64,000 nucleotides of DNA from Halobacteriovorax sp. GB3 (GTDB lineage: Bacteria; Bdellovibrionota; Bacteriovoracia; Bacteriovoracales; Bacteriovoracaceae): contig NZ_JAQSLN010000004.1 in assembly GCF_028649655.1 (NCBI RefSeq), positions 326,452-390,451 on the forward strand, given 5' to 3'. Under the pieces are notes generated by a model that was not told the DNA's origin, made no database searches, and worked only from the letters and a program-made list of their open reading frames with translations. Shown in pieces: positions 1 through 7,289 of this stretch. How positions within the stretch are numbered: the stretch's first letter is position 1; each line of letters begins with the position of its first letter. Both the position numbers and the translations under genes were made by a program.

Positions 1-2047
1 TAACCCCTTGCCCTTCATCATTAGAGCTTTTAAGACTTAATACTTTTCCATTACCAACATTCTTAATAGTCTTCGTACCATCGAATGTTGAAATGGCCTT
101 ATAGTTAAGGTCAAAATTAAGTGATTCAAATTTACCTTCATCGAGTTCATCAACGAGATAGTATCCTTCAAAAAATGGAACAAGTCTCGACTTGAATTGC
201 TCAGGAAGATCAATCAAATCAGAAAGTGCTCTTACATTTTCACCAAAGGCTAATTGCAGGCGAGCTTTCGACTCGTCTGATGCAAGATCAGCACTCTTAT
301 TTCCAATTAGAAAATCAACGGCTTTCTCAGGGTTAACAGCATACCACTTATTAAAATCAGTAAGGTCATCAGAACTTGTTACGACAGTATCAAGAAAGTC
401 ACTTAGAAGTGCTTGTACCGCTTTCGTGTACTGGTCTTCACAATTAATAAGTGTTCCTAAAAGAGCAAATGATTCAGAATCAGTAGATCCAAGAAAATCA
501 CTCGCGCCTTCTTTCGCACCTTCAAGAGAAGCATTGATTTCTTTAAGAGAATTGAGACGAGATTCAGTCGTAATAACTTCTTTTGATTTGTCCTTTAATT
601 CTCTTTCAAGAACTTTTACTTCACTTGAAAGAAGATCAAGTTCCGCTTTAGACGTCTCATCTTTTTCTGTTAATTCAGCGACAAGAGTTTCTGCTTCATT
701 TACAGCATCTCTTTCATTTTGAATTTCCGTTGAAACACCTGAATATTGTTTTTCAAGAGCTTCAATTTCAACAGAGATGTCTTCTAAACTTGTACTGTAT
801 TCTTCTAGCTTAGAATTATTTTGAAAAACTGTCTGAGAAAGTTTCTGTAAACTATCTTTTTTCTCTTCGTGCTCTTCTTTAATTTCATTGTAACTTGTCG
901 TCTTAAGTTCTAACTCTTCTTTAAGAGTTTCAACTCTTTGCTCAACATCAGAAAAATCAAATTCTTCAGCATTCTTCTCTTCAATTTCTCTTAGAGTTTC
1001 TTGAAGTGTCGATACTTTTTGTTTTCTTTCATTCTGCTCTTCTTGAAGCTCTTCTAGCTCGCGCTCACGCATTTCGATTTGCTTCTCTTTATCAGTAAGA
1101 GTTGAACAAAGACCGTTAAGCCTCTCTTCATCTTTAGCAAGCTTATTTGAAATTTCGTTTCTTTCACGAGAAAGAGTCTCAATTTTTTCAGTCTGCTCTT
1201 CTTTTTGAAATCTCTCTTCTTCAAGAGATACCTCGAGCATATCTTTCTTAGTAGACCAAGTTTCAATCTCGGCCTTCTTTTCAACAAGAGTGGATCTCCC
1301 TTCACGGAAGTCTTTCATAATATCAAAAACTTTATGAGCGTTAACAACTAGCTCATTTCTTCTGATCTTATCTTTTAAAGATCTCGCTCTCTCGGCCTTC
1401 TCAGCCTGCTTTTCAAGAGATTTAAGATTCTTCTCAATTTCAATTTGAAGGTCATTCAATCTAGAAAGGTTTGATTCCGTTTGCTCAATCTTTTTGAGTG
1501 ATTCTTTCTTACGAATTTTAAATTTAGTAATTCCAGCAACTTCTTCAATCATCGTACGACGTTCTTCAGGCTTTTGCTGAACAAGTCGGTTGATCTCACC
1601 TTGAGCAATAATTGAATAAGATTTCGCACCAGCACCAGTGTCCATGAAAACTTCTTGAATATCACGAAGTCTCGCAGGAATATTATTGATACGATACTCT
1701 GTTTCACCGTTACGATAGAGTTTACGAGTTAAAACAATCTCAGTTGGAGAACTAACTTTGTTTCCAATGTGAATATGTTTACCGTCGTCATTTTCTAGAA
1801 CAAGTGAAGCCTCTGCAAATGCGCCTGGCTTATATTTAGATGATCCAGCAAAAATAAGGTCCTTCATAGATTTCCCACGAAGGTGTTTTGCCGATTGCTC
1901 ACCCATTACCCAAAAGAGGGCGTCAACAATATTTGATTTTCCACAACCGTTCGGGCCAACAATCCCCGTAATTCCATCATCGAAATTAATAACAGTTCTG
2001 TCTTTGAAGGATTTAAACCCCTGAATGATAAGTCTCTTAAGCTTCAC
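1..2047 (-). CDS. smc: chromosome segregation protein SMC (partial, C-terminus outside window)
   Basis: SMC ATPase, the core of bacterial condensin, which organises and segregates the chromosome. The open frame starts at a GTG (2047-2045) preceded by an AGAGGA ribosome binding site and runs to the left edge, giving about 682 codons. The N-terminus reads as the typical SMC head: a short basic start, then Walker A GPNGCGKSN at residues 31-39, followed by the conserved segment around AKHLRGKSMKDLIFAG. A long Glu/Lys/Ser-rich stretch follows that fits the coiled coil, and the last visible residues (FDGTKTIKNVGNGKVLS) fit the hinge. The returning coiled coil and the ABC-signature/Walker B half lie beyond base 1. 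Several open frames on the other strand here are shadows. Confidence 0.95.
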   Translation of the reverse strand, partial: MKLKRLIIQGFKSFKDRTVINFDDGITGIVGPNGCGKSNIVDALFWVMGEQSAKHLRGKSMKDLIFAGSSKYKPGAFAEASLVLENDDGKHIHIGNKVSSPTEIVLTRKLYRNGETEYRINNIPARLRDIQEVFMDTGAGAKSYSIIAQGEINRLVQQKPEERRTMIEEVAGITKFKIRKKESLKKIEQTESNLSRLNDLQIEIEKNLKSLEKQAEKAERARSLKDKIRRNELVVNAHKVFDIMKDFREGRSTLVEKKAEIETWSTKKDMLEVSLEEERFQKEEQTEKIETLSRERNEISNKLAKDEERLNGLCSTLTDKEKQIEMRERELEELQEEQNERKQKVSTLQETLREIEEKNAEEFDFSDVEQRVETLKEELELKTTSYNEIKEEHEEKKDSLQKLSQTVFQNNSKLEEYSTSLEDISVEIEALEKQYSGVSTEIQNERDAVNEAETLVAELTEKDETSKAELDLLSSEVKVLERELKDKSKEVITTESRLNSLKEINASLEGAKEGASDFLGSTDSESFALLGTLINCEDQYTKAVQALLSDFLDTVVTSSDDLTDFNKWYAVNPEKAVDFLIGNKSADLASDESKARLQLAFGENVRALSDLIDLPEQFKSRLVPFFEGYYLVDELDEGKFESLNFDLNYKAISTFDGTKTIKNVGNGKVLSLKSSNDEGQGV

Positions 2048-2206
2048 AAGCGTTCCTCTGCTTTGTGTTAGATTTCGTGTGTAGGTCGAAAAAAATTACC
2101 ATTTATTGGCCGATTCGTACACGACTTTTTCGCCAAGAGTAAGACGTTGAAAGGTTCTAAACCCCTCTACTCATCAATTCAAAGCCCTTTTTACTAGCTC
2201 AACTAG

Positions 2207-2443
2207 ACGCGTCGCACCCAGCAAATCCAGCCAAAGTTCGGAACACTCATCCTACTTAGCTACTACCCTAAAGAGTTAAGAAGAAAAATTCTAGACTACC
2301 GAGTTGGGCAAACGAAGCCAGACAACGAAATCAAAGAATATCTAAAGTTCAAACAGAACTTCAATCACCAAGCATGGTCGGAGCCATTTGCCAGCGTCAA
2401 AAAGCAAAGCTTTTTGATGATGAGCATACTAACCCTCGAATAA
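2207..2443 (+). pseudogene. start-less open frame running into repeat A (gene remnant)
   Basis: The 2048-2564 gap holds no intact gene. On the plus strand an open frame of 78 sense codons runs from just after a TAG (2204-2206) to TAA 2441-2443. It has no ATG, GTG or TTG before the repeat. Its composition is protein-like (for example ELRRKILDYRVGQTKPDNE, then FKQNFNHQ) until 2374, after which it is read through repeat A and stops. I do not recognise the family. It looks like the 3' end of a gene cut by, or fused to, the repeat insertion; chance openness cannot be excluded. Confidence 0.35.
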
Positions 2444-2525
2444 AGTGAGCGAGGAAACGTCAGTGCCCGAACGAACGATGTCGGTTAGTGGACGTGAAGT
2501 AAATATATTCGATTATAAAAGAAAA
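2375..2525 (+). repeat. tRNA-end-linked direct repeat, copy A (151 bp)
   Basis: First of four direct copies of a 149-151 bp unit; the others are at 6841, 6992 and 7141. It begins TGGTCGGAGC, which is the reverse complement of the last 10 nt (acceptor stem, discriminator and CCA) of the tRNA-Pro at 7290-7366. It contains an inverted repeat with a 9 bp stem (2397-2405 and 2409-2417, loop AAA). Copies A and B share CATTTGCCAGCGTC and TGATGATGAGC, which sets them apart from C and D. Copy A lies 4.3 kb from the others and is followed at 2526 by another TGGTCGG. Confidence 0.9.
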
Positions 2526-2564
2526 TGGTCGGCTCGCCGACACCGTATGCGAACCAAGCCCTAA

Positions 2565-2987
2565 TTGTTCATATCTATCTGTTTTTATTACACATTTTTC
2601 AATAATCCCAAGGAAAATATCGGAATTTTACGGAAACTATACCTCGATTTTGATCTCTCGATGAGCAAAATCAGTGAACTCACTGAAGGAAAGTGGCCAA
2701 AGACCTCTATCATCGAAGCTCTTCAGGCGCATGGAATTAAGAAGTCAGAAACTCCAATTCCCTCAAAACCTAAGTACGGCTACAAGGTCGAAAATGGCGA
2801 GTTGGTTCTTTGTGAGAAAGAGCAAAAAATTATCAAGCTCATCTTGGAGCTTCATTCCCAAAACAACTCTTTGCGAAAAATAGCTCGAATTCTAAATGAT
2901 AAGAAAATTAAAGGTAAGTACGGCGGTCTTTGGGACAAGTCCGTTATCTCTACCATTATAAAGCGTGAAACCAAACAGGAGGAATAA
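2565..2987 (+). CDS. stand-alone serine-recombinase-type DNA-binding protein, no catalytic domain
   Basis: A 140-aa protein. Residues about 20-60 (ILRKLYLDFDLSMSKISELT and on) look like a helix-turn-helix. Residues 68-135 (KYGYKVENGELVLCEKEQ, then SLRKIARILNDKKI, GGLWDKSVI) match the Recombinase domain that follows the catalytic domain in large serine recombinases. The resolvase catalytic N-terminus with its active serine is absent, so it probably binds DNA without cutting it. The predicted start is a TTG without a clear ribosome binding site; an in-frame ATG at 2661 would lose part of the helix-turn-helix. Its end carries CAGGAGG, the ribosome binding site of the next small gene, suggesting co-transcription. 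It lies just inside the left edge of the tRNA-linked island. Confidence 0.65.
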   Translation: MFISICFYYTFFNNPKENIGILRKLYLDFDLSMSKISELTEGKWPKTSIIEALQAHGIKKSETPIPSKPKYGYKVENGELVLCEKEQKIIKLILELHSQNNSLRKIARILNDKKIKGKYGGLWDKSVISTIIKRETKQEE

Positions 2988-2989
2988 TC

Positions 2990-3157
2990 ATGCGTGCAGT
3001 TATTGAAATCATTCTTGCGATAATTTTTACAGCCGTTACTGGAACGACAGTTTTAAACTTCTCTAGTAAGGCCATCAAAAAGGAAGCTCTCACAAAAATA
3101 CAAAGGGGTCTGCCAAGCTTAGAAGATTTTACTTTAAAAATGATTCAGAGAAATTAA
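2990..3157 (+). CDS. small single-pass membrane peptide (55 aa)
   Basis: Short gene with ATG at 2990 preceded by a strong AGGAGG site and TAA at 3155-3157. The peptide starts MRAVIEIILAIIFTAVTGTTV, one hydrophobic membrane segment (residues about 3-21), followed by a basic/amphipathic tail with KKEALTKIQR. The function is not recognised. It starts 2 bp after the recombinase-domain gene and is probably translated from the same message, so the two may form a small accessory module. Confidence 0.6.
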   Translation: MRAVIEIILAIIFTAVTGTTVLNFSSKAIKKEALTKIQRGLPSLEDFTLKMIQRN

Positions 3158-3213
3158 GCCCCTTTTGGCCATAGCTCTATTAGTACCAAAATTCAAAAAG
3201 GCTTAATGACTAG

Positions 3214-4059
3214 TTAATCACATTTATTAGAACAACATGTCTCTTTTACTGGCTCTACTTTCTTGATTTTTGATAACCTAATTATGCTAATACCGCCTCT
3301 AATTACTATAATAGAGACAATTCCACCAATAATTAAATCTGGTATATTACTATTAAGAAAATAAACTAACGCACCAGAAACAATTACTCCTGTATTAACA
3401 ATTACGTCATTAGCAGAAAAAATCCAACTGGCCTTCATATGAACTTCGCCGTCTTTATGCTTGTGAATCAAAACAAGACACCAAAGGTTCGCGATAAGAG
3501 CGATCATTGAAACGACAATCATATAATTAGAAAGTGGCTCACTCCCAAAGTAGAACTTTCTACCGACCTCGACTAGGCAAAGCAAGCCAAGAGAGATTTG
3601 CATTACTCCACTAAAGTATGCTGCTTTGTGCTTCATTGAGATCGACTTTCCGACAGCGTAAAGACTTAGGCCATAGACAAATGAATCAGCTAGCATATCA
3701 AGTCCATCAGCGAGAAGCCCTGTAGACTCAGCATAAAACCCTAACATGATCTCAATAACAAACATCGTAAAGTTTATGCCTAGTAAGTATTTTAACGTTT
3801 TCGCTTCTACACTAGGAGCAATATCTGGAACTTCATCAATTCCTATTTCTTCTGTACTAATTAACTCACCAGGAAGGGATATGGTATTCAAAGATTCTAT
3901 TATTTGGTGCTTATCCACACTATGATAAAAATGCACAGTCCTAGACTCTAAATCAAACTCCATCTTTGCACTTGGATCTAAGTTTTCCATCAATCCTTCG
4001 ATCATTTTTATTTCCGAAGGACAATCCATTTTTTTTATATTTACAGATGTTTTTTGCAC
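3214..4059 (-). CDS. CDF-type cation transporter with N-terminal HMA-like domain
   Basis: Inner-membrane divalent-cation transporter, 281 aa. Residues 1-65 resemble a heavy-metal-associated (HMA) fold, with MDCPSE at 11-16 in the metal-loop position; only one Cys is present where CXXC is usual. The membrane part (about 90-265) has the CDF signatures ADGLDMLAD (117-125) and SANDVIVNTGVI (215-226), whose Asp/Asn residues form the transport site in this family. The tail ends ETCCSNKCD, three cysteines that could bind metal. The start is the GTG at 4059 directly after the TAG of the FTR1 gene, so the two are translationally coupled. Exporting iron, zinc or cobalt are all possible; the operon suggests iron-linked control. 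Confidence 0.85.
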   Translation of the reverse strand: MQKTSVNIKKMDCPSEIKMIEGLMENLDPSAKMEFDLESRTVHFYHSVDKHQIIESLNTISLPGELISTEEIGIDEVPDIAPSVEAKTLKYLLGINFTMFVIEIMLGFYAESTGLLADGLDMLADSFVYGLSLYAVGKSISMKHKAAYFSGVMQISLGLLCLVEVGRKFYFGSEPLSNYMIVVSMIALIANLWCLVLIHKHKDGEVHMKASWIFSANDVIVNTGVIVSGALVYFLNSNIPDLIIGGIVSIIVIRGGISIIRLSKIKKVEPVKETCCSNKCD

Positions 4060-5946
4060 CTATGCCATACCTTTTTCCAATTTTAATCTGGAAGCGATGA
4101 AAAAAGAGAGGACTAAAAGAACCATAATCATTTGTGCGATTAGAACTTCTAGCGTCGAATTAAAGCCTATTGATGGTAGAGAAAAAATATCTAGCGAAGT
4201 TTGTGGAAATACACCAGTCTTTTGAAGAGCACCAATTCCTTTTCCTAAAAAAATTGTCGATAAACTCAAAATTAATATAGTTGATGCCTTAAATAGATAC
4301 TTTAAGTTAAGCTTGATTGAGAATTTAATCGCAACCAAAATGACAAAAAAGGTTAATAGCACTGCTGATATAGCTCCAATTCCAACAAAGTACTGCTGAT
4401 AACCGTCAAGAATTAATACTTTAAGAAAAAGTATTGTTTCAAATATTTCTCTAAAAGATGCAGTAAATGCAATAAAAAATAAAGTCAAACCTCTCCCACT
4501 TCCGAGAGTAGTGTCTACTGCTGAGGTAAATTTATCTTTTAGTTTTTGAATATCAGTATTTTTATGCATCCAGTATCCGACATAAAACAATAATAAGGAT
4601 GCGATTAACGCAGTATATCCCTCAAGAGATTCAGCAACTTCCCCTGTTATACTAATATATCTACTCAGCAAGATATATGCACCAACTCCGATTGCTATTG
4701 AAGATATCCAGCCTAAATGAATATGTTTATTAAATGCAGTTGCATTAGACTTCCTAGTAAGGCTCAGTAACAAAAATAATATAAGGCCTGCCTCAAATGC
4801 TTCCCTTAGTACAATGCCAAAAGACACTAAAAATGATGATACATTTGTTTTCTTGATCGTTGAGGTATCTATGGCCCCTTGGAGCTTACTCAGTATGGGG
4901 TTTAAAACGGATTCGACTTTGCTATGATTAGCACTTTCACTAATTAAACCTCTATATTTTGCCAATGATGTCTCTAGCTCAATTACTAAGTCTGCATTCT
5001 TAGACTTTAAAATTCCCTCGACAGGCTCAACTCCCTGCAAATAAGCAGATAATGAAAGATTCCTGGCCTCTTTTAATTTTCCTGCCTTATATAGTGAAAA
5101 GCTTGCTTTTAAGTCCTTGATTGCCTTTTTTAAATAAATTTCAACTTGCCCTTTATTGCCGTTTGAAGGTGGTGGTGAATTGATGTCTCTTATCGTTGCC
5201 ATCATTCCCATTAAATCATCCTCTTTCAAATCGAATTTTTTTTGAATCTCATTGTCTGAAAGGGAAGAGCTTTCCTTAACATCTAAAACTAAACCTGCTC
5301 TCTTTTCTATGTTCTTAAAACGAAAGCTAGATACATAATAAGCTAACGACCAACGATCTTCTTTTGAAAGATAGTCGTGAGCGGCCATTCCTGTTTCATT
5401 TACTCCTAGGGTAATGGTATTATATGCCCCATAAGGAGATACATTTCTCATTCTCTCTAAGTCATGAAAGTTCGTAGGACTTGGCTCTAGCCCTTCTCCG
5501 GCCTCACCATCACCATATCCATTCTGACCATGACAGCTCATGCAATTATTCTTATATAAATTGGCCGCTCTAGTTAGGTCAATTTTTGTCTCAGGATAAG
5601 TTAAAAGATTGAACTGTTTTAAAATTTCAGACTTTATTTTATTTGCTAGAGCAGAAACCTCATGAACCTTACTTTTAGCTAGAATTGACTGATTAAGATT
5701 TTGAATACTAGAGCTTAAACTTTGATTATAATTATTTTCTTTTGCAATTCTAATAACTTCATTGGAGAAATCAATTTGTTCCTCATATTCTCCTTTACTT
5801 ATAACTTTTCCATTGGCAACAGCTTCACCGTAGTCCTGAGCTAAATAGCTTAAAAGGTGGACAGCTAATTGGTTCTCTTTAGTCGATGCAAATGCTGTAG
5901 AACCAATAACAAATAACAAACAAAAAAATATCTTAATCATCCTCAT
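4060..5946 (-). CDS. cytochrome c/FTR1 family iron permease
   Basis: High-affinity iron permease, 628 aa from the ATG at 5946. That start follows GAGAAAGG and gives a clean signal peptide (MRMIKIFFCLLFVIGSTAFA); a longer frame to 6003 lies inside the upstream gene. The exported N-terminal half has a haem-c motif CMSCH (residues 135-139) with a following helical domain, probably handling electron transfer or oxidation of ferrous iron. The C-terminal membrane half has both REXXE motifs of FTR1 permeases, REAFE (381-385) and REIFE (499-503), which carry ferric iron. The gene overlaps the end of the DtxR-type regulator by 14 bp and abuts the CDF gene, so the three form one operon. Confidence 0.9.
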   Translation of the reverse strand: MRMIKIFFCLLFVIGSTAFASTKENQLAVHLLSYLAQDYGEAVANGKVISKGEYEEQIDFSNEVIRIAKENNYNQSLSSSIQNLNQSILAKSKVHEVSALANKIKSEILKQFNLLTYPETKIDLTRAANLYKNNCMSCHGQNGYGDGEAGEGLEPSPTNFHDLERMRNVSPYGAYNTITLGVNETGMAAHDYLSKEDRWSLAYYVSSFRFKNIEKRAGLVLDVKESSSLSDNEIQKKFDLKEDDLMGMMATIRDINSPPPSNGNKGQVEIYLKKAIKDLKASFSLYKAGKLKEARNLSLSAYLQGVEPVEGILKSKNADLVIELETSLAKYRGLISESANHSKVESVLNPILSKLQGAIDTSTIKKTNVSSFLVSFGIVLREAFEAGLILFLLLSLTRKSNATAFNKHIHLGWISSIAIGVGAYILLSRYISITGEVAESLEGYTALIASLLLFYVGYWMHKNTDIQKLKDKFTSAVDTTLGSGRGLTLFFIAFTASFREIFETILFLKVLILDGYQQYFVGIGAISAVLLTFFVILVAIKFSIKLNLKYLFKASTILILSLSTIFLGKGIGALQKTGVFPQTSLDIFSLPSIGFNSTLEVLIAQMIMVLLVLSFFIASRLKLEKGMA

Positions 5947-6469
5947 TGCCTTTCTCCATAGAATGTATATTTTCACAAAGACCACAGCCAATTTCGGGGT
6001 CACATTGTAGGTAATATTTTTGAAACTCTTTTAAAAATTGCAAAACGACCTTGCGATCAGAACGTAAGAATTGAACAAACTTAAGTAGAGATTCACCCGT
6101 TTCATCAGATAGTAAATGCTCTATTTTACAACTATCCGTCACAGCTATATGTTCAGGAAGTCCCAACACTTCTGTAAGCAAGACAATCATCGTTTGTCTC
6201 TTATTAGCGATTTTTTCGACTAACACTATCGAATGCTTTGGAAGTGATATAAAGTTATCTTTTATTTTAACAAGTTTTTTTTCTGATAACTTTTTGAGCT
6301 GTAAATGAACAGCATTTCTACTAACACCAAGTTCTTTGGCGATAGTGGAAGCTCTGAGTTGATCACTTTTTTGTAAAAATGAATAAATAGTTAAGAGATA
6401 GTGCGTTTCAGAATGTGATAATTCGTTTTCACTATATTCCTTCCAGTACTGTCCAAATTGAAATTCCAA
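5933..6469 (-). CDS. DtxR/MntR-family metal-dependent transcriptional regulator
   Basis: Metal-sensing repressor, 178 aa. A winged helix lies at residues 20-80 (STIAKELGVSRNAVHLQLKKL, recognition helix around 50-60). The DtxR metal and dimer domain follows, with CKIEH at 114-118, the C-x-x-E-H ligand set of DtxR/IdeR. Three more cysteines near the C-terminus (156, 162, 165) could add a site. The start is a TTG at 6469 with GAGG five bases upstream; no ATG in frame fits. It is first in the operon with the FTR1 permease and CDF transporter. Two palindromes of TTAGG-n4-CCTAA type overlap its promoter, so autoregulation by iron or manganese is the natural reading. Confidence 0.88.
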   Translation of the reverse strand: MEFQFGQYWKEYSENELSHSETHYLLTIYSFLQKSDQLRASTIAKELGVSRNAVHLQLKKLSEKKLVKIKDNFISLPKHSIVLVEKIANKRQTMIVLLTEVLGLPEHIAVTDSCKIEHLLSDETGESLLKFVQFLRSDRKVVLQFLKEFQKYYLQCDPEIGCGLCENIHSMEKGNEDD

Positions 6470-6484
6470 GGCATCCTCTTTTTA

Positions 6485-6502
6485 TGTTAGGTATGCCTAA
6501 CA
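6485..6502 (-). promoter_or_regulatory. DtxR-type operator 1, overlapping the -10 box
   Basis: Perfect 7 bp inverted repeat TGTTAGGTATGCCTAACA with a 4 bp centre. The half-site resembles the TTAGG half of DtxR/IdeR/SirR-type operators. It covers the -10 hexamer of the promoter for the adjacent DtxR-family gene, so bound repressor would block transcription. Confidence 0.75.
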
Positions 6503-6527
6503 TATTTTTAATCTCTAATATTGTCAA
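6499..6527 (-). promoter_or_regulatory. promoter of the DtxR-FTR1-CDF operon
   Basis: On the minus strand TTGACA (6527-6522) is followed after 17 bp by TATGTT (6504-6499). This matches the sigma-70 -35 consensus fully and the -10 at four of six positions, and places the start of transcription about 25 bp upstream of the TTG start codon. One operator overlaps each hexamer. Confidence 0.7.
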
Positions 6528-6539
6528 GCATGCCTAACA
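6522..6539 (-). promoter_or_regulatory. DtxR-type operator 2, overlapping the -35 box
   Basis: TGTCAAGCATGCCTAACA: the right half CCTAACA is identical to operator 1 and the left half is degenerate (TGTCAAG against TGTTAGG), apparently because it also encodes the TTGACA -35 hexamer. Its centre is 37 bp from operator 1. Confidence 0.65.
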
Positions 6540-6698
6540 GTGAGGATTGCTCTCTGGAAAGTTTCTCCATCCAGTCGAGAACAAAAAAGAGCGGGGAGTG
6601 TGTCGTCTTAACCTTTTAGAGATTTCATAAATTTTCAGATTTGGGATTGAGTAAAACATAAATTTAGAGATTACTAATTTTCATTCATCGCTGTGATT

Positions 6699-6833
6699 AA
6701 ATATCGCAAATAAATAGTTCACAATCATGATTTAAATATCGCAATTTCGTTGAAAAATATCGCAGACGAACCAAGCTTTTGGGCTAAAAAACAATAATTT
6801 CAGTGATTTAAAAATAGTGCAATAAATATCGCA
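6699..6833 (+). repeat. four direct AAATATCGCA repeats (iteron- or arm-site-like)
   Basis: Exact copies of AAATATCGCA at 6699-6708, 6734-6743, 6755-6764 and 6824-6833, all in the same orientation, in otherwise AT-rich non-coding DNA. The last ends 7 bp before repeat B begins. Short, exact, same-orientation repeats beside a tRNA-end core resemble integrase arm-type sites or replication iterons; which, if either, is unknown. The stretch from 6540 to 6698 shows nothing else I can name. Confidence 0.6.
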
Positions 6834-6840
6834 CAAAAAA

Positions 6841-6991
6841 TGGTCGGAGCCATTTGCCAGCGTCAAAAAGCAAAGCTTTTTGATGATGAGCATACTAACC
6901 CTCGAAAAAAGTGAGAGAGGAAACGTCAGTGCCCGAACGAACGATGTCGGTTAGTGGACGTGAAATAAATATATTCGATGATAAAAGAAAA
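6841..6991 (+). repeat. tRNA-end-linked direct repeat, copy B (151 bp)
   Basis: Starts TGGTCGGAGC and is nearly identical to copy A, including the 9 bp hairpin (6863-6871 with 6875-6883) and the block GTCAGTGCCCGAACGAACG. It forms the right border of the 4.3 kb island and abuts copy C directly. Short open frames read through it are repeat-derived and not credible genes. Confidence 0.9.
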
Positions 6992-7140
6992 TGGTCGGAG
7001 CTATTTGCCCGCAGCAAAAAGCAAAGCTTTTTGATGTGGAGCATACTAACCCTCGAAAAAAGAGAGAGAGGAAACGTCAGTGCCCGAACGAACGATGTCG
7101 GTTAGTGGACGTGAAGTAAATATAATGGATTATAAAAAAA
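6992..7140 (+). repeat. tRNA-end-linked direct repeat, copy C (149 bp)
   Basis: Starts TGGTCGGAGC and abuts B and D. Compared with A/B it reads TATTTGCCCGCAGC and TGATGTGGAGC, so C and D form a separate subtype. The hairpin stem is 8 bp (7015-7022 with 7026-7033, loop AAA). Confidence 0.9.
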
Positions 7141-7289
7141 TGGTCGGAGCTATTTGCCCGCAGCAAAAAGCAAAGCTTTTTGATGTGGAGCATACTAACC
7201 CTCGAAAAAAGAGAGAGAGGAAACGTCAGTGCCCGAACGAACGATGTCGGTTAGTGGACGTGAAGTAAATATAATGGATTATAAAAAAA
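7141..7289 (+). repeat. tRNA-end-linked direct repeat, copy D (149 bp)
   Basis: Closely similar to copy C and directly followed at 7290 by TGGTCGGAGCG, the true 3' end of tRNA-Pro. This makes D the unit nearest the tRNA and probably among the youngest. Hairpin at 7164-7171 with 7175-7182. Confidence 0.9.

Larger units (their letters stand above)
2526..6840. mobile_element. probable 4.3 kb integrated island between tRNA-end repeats
   Basis: The block starts with TGGTCGG at 2526 and ends where repeat B starts with TGGTCGGAGC at 6841, so it is delimited like one further unit of the tRNA-anchored array. It carries a recombinase-type DNA-binding protein, a 55-aa membrane peptide, a metal operon (CDF transporter, FTR1 permease, DtxR-type regulator) and a cluster of AAATATCGCA repeats at its right end. 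No complete integrase is present, so movement would need help in trans or the element is decayed. The island call is inference from boundaries and content. Confidence 0.5.

Noticed and set aside
192..1305. Open frames on both strands inside the smc region
   Set aside because: They are out of frame with the continuous SMC reading frame on the minus strand, which has full family motifs; Ser/Lys-rich translations are typical shadows of a coiled coil.
3158..3213. Terminator between the 55-aa peptide gene and the CDF gene
   Set aside because: Complementary pieces AAGCC and GGCTT exist but the stem is interrupted and too weak to call.
5947..6003. Longer N-terminus for the FTR1 permease
   Set aside because: It lies inside the regulator gene, puts extra residues before a clean signal peptide, and has no ribosome binding site.
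6911..7268. Two short plus-strand open frames over repeats B, C and D
   Set aside because: They read through the repeat units, including the tRNA-end sequence, and repeat their own sequence; no ribosome binding site and no independent coding evidence.
2375..7289. CRISPR-like array
   Set aside because: Repeats are 149-151 bp, directly abutting or separated by a 4.3 kb gene block, with no short spacers and no cas genes.
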